DNA of 64,000 bases from an uncultured Spartobacteria bacterium (GTDB lineage Bacteria > Verrucomicrobiota > Verrucomicrobiia > Chthoniobacterales > JAATET01), in NCBI GenBank assembly GCA_937901895.1, contig CALGTD010000108.1, forward strand, positions 1 to 64,000. Direction: 5' to 3'. The position numbers were made by a program, and so were the translations under genes. Positions 58,141 through 64,000 of the stretch are shown here, piece by piece; the first letter of the stretch is position 1, and each line of letters opens with the position of its first letter. The notes beneath the pieces are model-generated. The model was not told where the DNA came from and ran no database searches. It saw only the letters and a program-made list of their open reading frames with translations.

Positions 58141-60285
58141 ATGCCATCCAAACTCAGCAACTCAAAGTCCGAGAACAAGACGACTCGAACGAAGCGCGGC
58201 GCTTCGGACGAGGCGTCCTCGGCGCGCTCCAAGAAATCGCCGGCCACCGCTGAGCCCGCGACCAAACCCAAGCCCGCCCCGCAGGCGGAGGCGCTTTCGC
58301 TGATCGAGCCGAAGGCAAAGAAAGTTCGCAAACCGGACGCAGAACGCAAAACGCGCACCATGCTGCCTCCGATCAGCAAGATCGCGGCGCGGCAGGAGCC
58401 GAAGAAGCCGGTCGAGGAACCCCCGGCGGTCGCCGTCGAGCCCGATGCTCCCGAGGCGGCGGAGGCGGTGTCAGCACCTGCTGAAGAGGTTGTCGACAAC
58501 CGCAAGGTCGTCCACATCAAACCGCCGATCATTGTCAAGGAGCTTGCCGAGCAGCTGGGTCTGAAGCCGTTCCAGCTCATTGCGGACCTGATGGAGCTGA
58601 ACATTTTCGCGGCGATCAATCAGGCGATCGAGCCGGATGTCGCGGCGAAGGTTTGCGAGAAGCACGGTGCAATTTTCGAGCGCGAGAAGCGTCAGAAGGA
58701 TGGCGGAGTTCACAAGCAGGAGACGGTCATTGTCGAGCCGCCGCCTCCGCCGGTGGAGGAGGAGGTTTCCGAACTGAAACCCCGGCCTCCGATCGTGACG
58801 ATGATGGGCCATGTCGACCACGGCAAGACCTCGCTCCTTGATGCGATTCGCAAGGCGCGTGTGGCTGCAGGCGAAGCCGGCGGCATCACGCAGCACATCG
58901 GTGCCTACAGCGTGAAGCGTCCGGATGGCACGAGCATCACCTTCCTCGATACGCCGGGGCACGCGGCCTTTACGGCGATGCGCGCACGCGGCGCGAACGT
59001 GACGGATATCGTCATTCTCGTCGTTGCGGCGGATGACGGACTGATGCCGCAGACGATCGAGGCGATCAACCACGCGAAGGCTGCGGGAGTCACCATCATG
59101 GTCGCGATCAACAAGATCGACCTTCCGAGTGCCAACCCGGACCGGGTGAAGGCGCAGCTTCAGGAGCACGGCCTCGTGCCGGAGGACTGGGGGGGCGAAA
59201 CGATCTGCTGCCCGGTTTCCGCCACGAAGGGCACGGGGCTCGAGGACCTTCTCGAGAATCTCTCGATCCAGGCGGAAATCCTCGAGTTGAAGGCGAATCC
59301 CCGCGCCGACGCCCGTTGCACGGTCATCGAGGCTCAGGTCGAGTCGGGCCGTGGCCCCACCGCCACCGTCATTGTGACGACCGGCACTCTCCGGGTCGGC
59401 AAGCCGTTCATCTGCGGAAACCATTGGGGCAAGGTGAAACAGCTCATCGACGACACCGGCAAGCCGGTGAAGGAGGCCGGCCCCGCCACGCCGGTGAAGG
59501 TGCTGGGATTCAGCGGTCTCCCGGCCGCCGGCGACGAGCTTGTTGTCATGGATTCCGAGCGCAACGCCCGTGCGTTGAGCGAGGAGCGGCTGGAGGCATT
59601 GCGCACCCAGAAGCTGAGTGCGCCCCAGCGCGCGACCCTCGAGAATCTCTTCGAGAGCCTTGCCGCCGAGAAGAAGAAGACGCTGCAGGTCGTGCTCAAG
59701 GCGGACGTCCAGGGCTCGCTCGAAGCGCTCGTCGCCTCGCTTGGTGAAATCAAGAGCGACAAGATCGCGCTGCAGATCATTCACTCCGCGGTCGGGCCGG
59801 TCACGGAATCCGACGTTCTCCTTTGCAGCGCGTCGAACGCGATCATCGTCGGATTCGGCGTGAAGGTGGAGAACAGCGCCGCCGCGACGGCGAAACGCGA
59901 GGGCGTCCAGATCAAGCTCTACAGCATCATCTACGAGTTGATTGACCAGATCCGGGACGCGATGGCCGGAATGCTGGATCCCGAAGTGCGCGAGACGATT
60001 GTCGGTCACGCCGAGGTCAAGCAGGTCTTCGAGCTTTCGAAGGGAACGGTCGCCGGCTGCCTCGTGCAGGACGGTCGCATCCCGCGCACCGCGCGTGCCC
60101 GGGTGCTGCGCCGCCGCCAGGCCGTTTACGACGGTGGTGTTGCGACGCTGCGTCGTTTCCAGGACGAGGTGAAGGAGGTCCGCGCCGGACTCGAGTGCGG
60201 CATCCGGCTCGGCGATTATCACGAATACGAAGTGGGGGACATCATCGAGGCCTACACCCTCGAGAAGGTTCCGCAGACGCTCTGA
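58141..60285 (+). CDS. infB: Translation initiation factor IF-2
   Basis: GTPase that brings initiator tRNA to the small ribosomal subunit; 714 residues. An Ala/Pro/Lys/Glu-rich N-terminal region (1-120) precedes an IF2_N helical domain (about 120-180, KPPIIVKELAEQLG), then G motifs GHVDHGKT, DTPGHAAF, NKIDL and the C-terminal domains II-IV, including GRIPRTARARVLRRR. It follows nusA by 39 bases and has a good AGGA 6 bases before ATG. Part of the translation operon with rbfA. Confidence 0.98.
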   Translation: MPSKLSNSKSENKTTRTKRGASDEASSARSKKSPATAEPATKPKPAPQAEALSLIEPKAKKVRKPDAERKTRTMLPPISKIAARQEPKKPVEEPPAVAVEPDAPEAAEAVSAPAEEVVDNRKVVHIKPPIIVKELAEQLGLKPFQLIADLMELNIFAAINQAIEPDVAAKVCEKHGAIFEREKRQKDGGVHKQETVIVEPPPPPVEEEVSELKPRPPIVTMMGHVDHGKTSLLDAIRKARVAAGEAGGITQHIGAYSVKRPDGTSITFLDTPGHAAFTAMRARGANVTDIVILVVAADDGLMPQTIEAINHAKAAGVTIMVAINKIDLPSANPDRVKAQLQEHGLVPEDWGGETICCPVSATKGTGLEDLLENLSIQAEILELKANPRADARCTVIEAQVESGRGPTATVIVTTGTLRVGKPFICGNHWGKVKQLIDDTGKPVKEAGPATPVKVLGFSGLPAAGDELVVMDSERNARALSEERLEALRTQKLSAPQRATLENLFESLAAEKKKTLQVVLKADVQGSLEALVASLGEIKSDKIALQIIHSAVGPVTESDVLLCSASNAIIVGFGVKVENSAAATAKREGVQIKLYSIIYELIDQIRDAMAGMLDPEVRETIVGHAEVKQVFELSKGTVAGCLVQDGRIPRTARARVLRRRQAVYDGGVATLRRFQDEVKEVRAGLECGIRLGDYHEYEVGDIIEAYTLEKVPQTL

Positions 60286-60326
60286 GGTCACGCCTCGGGG
60301 GAAACACACATCCGCGAAACAACGCC

Positions 60327-60704
60327 ATGAAGCACCGGCTCCAACGTGTTTGCGAGCTGCTCAAGCGGGAGCTTGGCAGCATCATGGTGCGAGAGGTGCA
60401 GTTTTCCTCCCCGCTCGTGACCGTGAGCGGGGTGGACATCACACCCGATCTCAAGCAGGCGCACATCTTCATCAGCGCGCTGGGAAGCACCGCGCAGAAG
60501 CGTGAGGCGATTGCGACGCTTGAACACCATCGGGTGATGCTCCAGAACGAGGTTTCCAAGCGCGTGATTCTCAAGAATACGCCGCATTTTCATTTCCGTC
60601 TCGATGAGTCGATCGAGCGGGGTTCCCGGGTGATCACGATCATGGACGAGCTCGGGCTTGGGCCCGCGAGCTTCGACGACATCCGGGAAGAAGAGCAGGA
60701 ATGA
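60327..60704 (+). CDS. rbfA: Ribosome-binding factor A
   Basis: Small KH-fold 30S maturation factor, 125 residues: RVCELLKRELGSIMVREVQ, SPLVTVSGVDITPDLKQAHIFIS in parts, then TPHFHFRLDESIERGSRV. The Met at 60327 is chosen because it begins the conserved helix. Follows infB by 41 bases and overlaps the nrnA-like gene by 4 bases, so it is part of the same operon. Confidence 0.95.
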   Translation: MKHRLQRVCELLKRELGSIMVREVQFSSPLVTVSGVDITPDLKQAHIFISALGSTAQKREAIATLEHHRVMLQNEVSKRVILKNTPHFHFRLDESIERGSRVITIMDELGLGPASFDDIREEEQE

Positions 60705-61678
60705 ACGCGACCTTCGAGGAGATCGCCGCCGCGCTGGCGCCCGCGAAATCCGTGCTGGTCGTGAGTCATCTGCGGCCCGACGGAGACGCCCTTGGATCGA
60801 CGCTCGCGATTGCGATCTGGCTTCGGAGCCTCGGCAAGGAGGTCACCGCCTGGAACGAGAGCGGGCTTGCTACGAAATTCCGCTACCTGCCGTGCTGGGA
60901 AATGCTGGAACTCCCGTCGCCGCAGGCGCGGACGTTTGACGCGATCGTGGCCGTCGATTGTTCGTCGATGAAACGGCTTGGCACTGTCCTGGACGGCGTG
61001 GCGATTCCGCCGGTGTTCGTCAATATCGACCACCACGTGAGCAACGAGCGCTACGGCACGTTGAACCACGTCGACAGCACCTCCCCCGCGACGGGACAGA
61101 TCGTCTACGAGTTTCTGGAGTCCCGTGGAGCGCGGATCACGCCGGAGATTGCAGGCAACCTCTTCGCGGCGATTTCGACGGACACGGGATCGTTCCAGTA
61201 TTCGAACACGACGGCGCGGACGTTTGCCGTGGCGTCGGCGCTCGTGGCAGCCGGAGTGAATGTCGGTGAGCTCTCGCAGGCGATTTACGATACGCAACCG
61301 CGCCGGCATCTGGAGTTGCTGCGGCACGCGCTGAACGACGCGGAATTTTTCTGCGACGATCGCGTTGCCTGCACGACGTTGACCCGCGTGGATGCGGAAC
61401 GGCTGGGCATCCAGCCCGAGGATACCGAGGGGATCATCAACCACCTTCGTTCGGTCGATACGGTGGTTGCGGCGGTGTTCTTCGAGGAGATCGAGGACGG
61501 CCGGGTGAGAGTGAGTTCGCGCTCGAAGGACCCGCGCGTCGATGTGTGCAAGGTCTGCGCGGAGTTTGGAGGCGGGGGGCATCCGCTCGCGTCCGGGGCA
61601 CGGATCCGTGGCCCAGTGGACGAGGTGAAAAGAAAATTTTTGAAGGTGTTGTGTGATGAAGTCAGTCGAATCCATTGA
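60701..61678 (+). CDS. nrnA: DHH-family nanoRNase/pAp phosphatase
   Basis: DHH/DHHA1 phosphoesterase of 325 residues, degrading 2-5 nt RNA and dephosphorylating 3'-phosphoadenosine 5'-phosphate. Metal sites are SHLRPDGDALGS (motif I), VAVDCSS (motif II), NIDHHVSNE (DHH, motif III), and AISTDTGSFQYSN (motif IV); the DHHA1 part has VRVSSRSKDPRVDV and GGGGHPLASGA. Overlaps rbfA at its start and truB at its end (23 bases). Confidence 0.93.
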   Translation: MNATFEEIAAALAPAKSVLVVSHLRPDGDALGSTLAIAIWLRSLGKEVTAWNESGLATKFRYLPCWEMLELPSPQARTFDAIVAVDCSSMKRLGTVLDGVAIPPVFVNIDHHVSNERYGTLNHVDSTSPATGQIVYEFLESRGARITPEIAGNLFAAISTDTGSFQYSNTTARTFAVASALVAAGVNVGELSQAIYDTQPRRHLELLRHALNDAEFFCDDRVACTTLTRVDAERLGIQPEDTEGIINHLRSVDTVVAAVFFEEIEDGRVRVSSRSKDPRVDVCKVCAEFGGGGHPLASGARIRGPVDEVKRKFLKVLCDEVSRIH

Positions 61679-62378
61679 CGGGGTCCTCGCGGTCGACAAG
61701 GCGCCGGGGATGACCTCTCACGACGTGGTCGGCATTGTCCGCCGCGCGTTGAATACGAAGAAAGTCGGGCATTGCGGCACGCTGGATCCGCTCGCGACCG
61801 GCCTGCTGCTCATCACGATCGGTCGGGGGACGAAGATCCAGGACCTGCTGATGAGCGAGGACAAGGAATATGTCGGCACGCTGAAGCTCGGCGAAACAAC
61901 CGACAGCCAGGACGCCGACGGAGAGATCCTCGAAACGAAGCCGGTGCCGGAGCTTTCCGCCGGACAGATCGATGCGGCATTCGCGAAATTCCACGGCGAT
62001 TTCTACCAGACGCCGCCGATGGTGAGCGCGATCAAGAAGGACGGCGTGCCGCTCTACAAGCTGGCCCGCCAGGGGAAGAGCGTGGAGCGCGAGCCGCGGT
62101 TCGTGCATGTCTACGCCCACGAGATCCTGAGGATTGCGCTGCCCCAGATCGATTTTCGTGTCGTGTGCAGCAAAGGATTCTACGTCCGAACCTATGCGCA
62201 CGACATCGGACAGGAACTCGGATGCGGCGCGCACCTGACGGCATTGCGACGCACGAAGTCGGGCCGCTTCTCGGTGGACGGCGCGGTGACGATCGAAGAA
62301 CTGAAAACGTTGCCGGCGGCAGAGCTTGCGGGCCGGGTGATGAGTCTGCCCGAGGTGTCCCGTCTTCGGGGCGCGTGA
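61656..62378 (+). CDS. truB: tRNA pseudouridine synthase B
   Basis: Makes pseudouridine 55 in the T loop of tRNAs; 240 residues. DGVLAVDKAPGMTSHDVV and the catalytic Asp in GTLDPLATGLL are clear, as are PPMVSAIKKDGVPLYKLAR and SKGFYVRTYAHDIG. The start at the ATG, or one codon earlier at GTG, lies inside the end of the nrnA-like gene (23-base overlap). Compact, without a C-terminal PUA domain. Confidence 0.96.
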   Translation: MKSVESIDGVLAVDKAPGMTSHDVVGIVRRALNTKKVGHCGTLDPLATGLLLITIGRGTKIQDLLMSEDKEYVGTLKLGETTDSQDADGEILETKPVPELSAGQIDAAFAKFHGDFYQTPPMVSAIKKDGVPLYKLARQGKSVEREPRFVHVYAHEILRIALPQIDFRVVCSKGFYVRTYAHDIGQELGCGAHLTALRRTKSGRFSVDGAVTIEELKTLPAAELAGRVMSLPEVSRLRGA

Positions 62379-63301
62379 TGAAAATCCTTCATTCGATCGA
62401 GCGACTGTCGGAGCTGAAAGGCCCGGTGATGCTGTCGATCGGAGTTTTCGACGGGGTGCATATCGGGCACCAGGTCGTGCTGCGGCAATCGATGACCGCA
62501 GCCCGACAGGCTGGGGGAACGAGCGTCGCGCTGACTTTTGACCCGCACCCTGCGCGCGTGTTGCGACCGGAGTGTGCGCCGAGGCTTTTGACGTCAACCG
62601 CACACAAGGCGCGCCTGATTCAGGAAGTTGGATTGGAGAACCTGCTGATCGTTCGCTTCGATCCGGACTTCGCGCAGCAGCCGCCGGAGGTGTTCATTCG
62701 CAGGCTGGCCGGAGAATGTCGCCCGCTGCGTCAGATCGCGGTGGGACAGCAGTGGGCCTTTGGCAGGGGACGGTCCGGAAATGTGGAACTCCTGCGTGTC
62801 CTTGGGACGGAGCTCGGATTCGATGTCGTGGAGGTTCCGTCCGTGGTCGCGGATGGGGAAACCATCAGCAGCACGCGTATTCGCGAGGCCGTGGAACGGG
62901 GGGATCTTGCGACAGCGAAGCGTTTGCTCGGTCGCGACTACACGATTTTCGGAACCGTCGAGAGTGGCGACCGGCTGGGGCGGACGATCGGTTTTCCCAC
63001 GGCAAATCTTCGGGCGCACAACGAGCAGTTTCCTCCCGACGGAGTTTATGCCGTGCGCGTGCAGATTGATTCCGCAGTGCTGCGGGGCGTGGCCAACATC
63101 GGCTACCGTCCCACTGTGGCCTCCTCCGTGGAGCGGAAGCTGGAGGTTCATATCCTCGACTTTTCCGGAGACCTTTATGGTCGCGACCTCGATGTCGATT
63201 TCATTGCGTTCCTTCGCGGCGAACGGAAATTCGACGGACTGGATGCATTGAAGGCTCAGATCGCCGCCGACGTGGAAGCGGCCCGGGCGCTTCTCGGCTG
63301 A
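62378..63301 (+). CDS. ribF: Bifunctional riboflavin kinase/FMN adenylyltransferase
   Basis: Makes FMN and FAD from riboflavin; 307 residues. Adenylyltransferase half with SIGVFDGVHIGHQVVLRQ (HxGH) and ISSTRIREAVERGDL, then the riboflavin kinase half with RTIGFPTANLRA, GVYAVRVQI and ANIGYRPTVAS. Start overlaps the truB stop by one base (TGATG). No FMN riboswitch is seen. It ends the translation operon, as in many bacteria. Confidence 0.96.
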   Translation: MKILHSIERLSELKGPVMLSIGVFDGVHIGHQVVLRQSMTAARQAGGTSVALTFDPHPARVLRPECAPRLLTSTAHKARLIQEVGLENLLIVRFDPDFAQQPPEVFIRRLAGECRPLRQIAVGQQWAFGRGRSGNVELLRVLGTELGFDVVEVPSVVADGETISSTRIREAVERGDLATAKRLLGRDYTIFGTVESGDRLGRTIGFPTANLRAHNEQFPPDGVYAVRVQIDSAVLRGVANIGYRPTVASSVERKLEVHILDFSGDLYGRDLDVDFIAFLRGERKFDGLDALKAQIAADVEAARALLG

Positions 63302-63433
63302 ACGCCGCATCTTGCTTTCGAGGAACGGCCAGGTCGGCCCGGGCGACGAGCGGGGAGTGGATTGTCCGAAAGTTCTTCAGACATCCCAGACCTTGCGCGT
63401 TCGGCAGGAGGAGCGGATGATTTTCGCCATCGT

Positions 63434-63976
63434 ATGAGCAGGGCGCGGGAACAGATCGACGCGGAGCTGGCGGAGTGGATCGGGCAGCAGAAGGTGTTTT
63501 TCGTGGGAACGGCACCGTTGTCGCCGGCCGGCCACGTCAACATCTCGCCGAAGGGCGGAGATGCCTTTCGGGTGCTCGGGCCTCTCGATGTCGCGTATCT
63601 GGATTACACGGGCAGCGGAGCGGAGACGGCGGCCCATCTGCACGAAAATGGGCGCATTGTGATCATGTTCTGTGCGTTCGAGGGCGGGCCGAAAATCGTC
63701 CGACTGCACGGTCGCGGGACGGTGCTCACGCCGGATCAATCGGGCTTCGCTGAGCTGGTGGAGAAGTTTCCGCGGAATCCCGGAACGCGGGCGATTATTC
63801 GCGTGGCGGTGACGCGGGTGAGCGAGTCGTGCGGGTTTTCGGTGCCGTTCTTCGACTACCGGGGGCCCCGGACCACGCTCGATCAATGGGCGACGAAACA
63901 AGGGCCGGAGGGAATGGCGAAGTATCGAGCCCGGGAAAACGCCCGCAGCGTGGACGGCTTGCCGGCGTTCGACTAG
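63434..63976 (+). CDS. Pyridoxamine 5'-phosphate oxidase-like FMN-binding protein
   Basis: A 180-residue PNPOx-fold protein. The opening AREQIDAELAEWIGQQKVFFVGTAPLS (in parts) and GHVNISPKGGDAF, DYTGSGAETAAHL, and RGPRTTLDQWATKQG match the family of putative FMN-binding flavin-reductase-like proteins. Start taken at the Met before the conserved helix; a TTG at 63362 would add 24 poorly conserved residues. Substrate unknown. The last 24 bases of the window after it hold nothing recognisable. Confidence 0.82.
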   Translation: MSRAREQIDAELAEWIGQQKVFFVGTAPLSPAGHVNISPKGGDAFRVLGPLDVAYLDYTGSGAETAAHLHENGRIVIMFCAFEGGPKIVRLHGRGTVLTPDQSGFAELVEKFPRNPGTRAIIRVAVTRVSESCGFSVPFFDYRGPRTTLDQWATKQGPEGMAKYRARENARSVDGLPAFD

Positions 63977-64000
63977 CAGCTTTTTCGGGCAGGGAAAACG

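Noticed and set aside
1..64000. CRISPR array, insertion sequence, prophage or integron
   Set aside because: No spaced direct repeats, transposase, integrase or phage structural gene was seen.

Overview
The window is a GC-rich bacterial chromosome segment with about 60 protein genes, one tRNA-Thr and no rRNA, CRISPR array, IS element or phage gene. No gene-free stretch exceeds about 210 bases. Two proteins end in PEP-CTERM sorting tails, and there is a large lamin-tail/CotH surface protein, many alanine-rich secreted proteins, weak Shine-Dalgarno sites and frequent TTG/GTG starts. With plant-polymer genes (GH10 xylanase, uronate isomerase), this fits a free-living Verrucomicrobiota bacterium, perhaps Spartobacteria-like. 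That placement is inference from gene content, not from a phylogeny.

Layout. 1-2410: the 3' part of adenine deaminase and a methyltransferase. 2467-13279: dnaE, then (after a convergent secreted protein) uvrA, a large secreted TPR protein and a class V aminotransferase. 13405-20937: an alanine-rich lipoprotein, a phosphohexomutase, lysA, a GH10 xylanase, and opcA/zwf feeding the oxidative pentose phosphate path. 21112-26164: an OmpA-like lipoprotein translationally coupled to an FHA-ABC transporter fusion, then two PEP-CTERM genes, one split by a frameshift. 26230-33433: tmk, a putative molybdenum-carrier-like protein, tRNA-Thr, small envelope proteins, htpG, an ABM monooxygenase, a Tat-exported M15-like protein and a DEAD-box (DEVD) helicase. 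33535-39839: a J-protein/compact Hsp70 pair, a small lipoprotein and a 1267-residue CotH protein.

39889-49423 is the most accessory part: adenosine deaminase, a VOC protein, and a divergent hexuronate cluster. In that cluster a LarA-family (nickel pincer) protein and an SDR oxidoreductase lie on one strand; uronate isomerase and an MFS transporter lie on the other. It is followed by a minus-strand operon (HAD phosphatase, SemiSWEET, small protein, carboxymuconolactone-decarboxylase-like protein) divergent from a DeoR-type regulator. 49508-56015 is a tightly overlapping housekeeping operon (nuoB, nuoC, rnd, nadC, birA, ctpA, tsaD, then a thioredoxin-like gene), with nth convergent. 56848-63301 is the translation operon nusA-infB-rbfA-nrnA-truB-ribF, lacking rimP in front. 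A PNPOx-like gene closes the window.

The most interesting proposal is a hexuronate route: uronate to fructuronate (UxaC), to mannonate (SDR), then mannonate to gluconate by a LarA-family 2-epimerase instead of the usual mannonate dehydratase. The compact Hsp70 with its dedicated J-protein and the FHA-ABC/OmpA pair are the next best leads.
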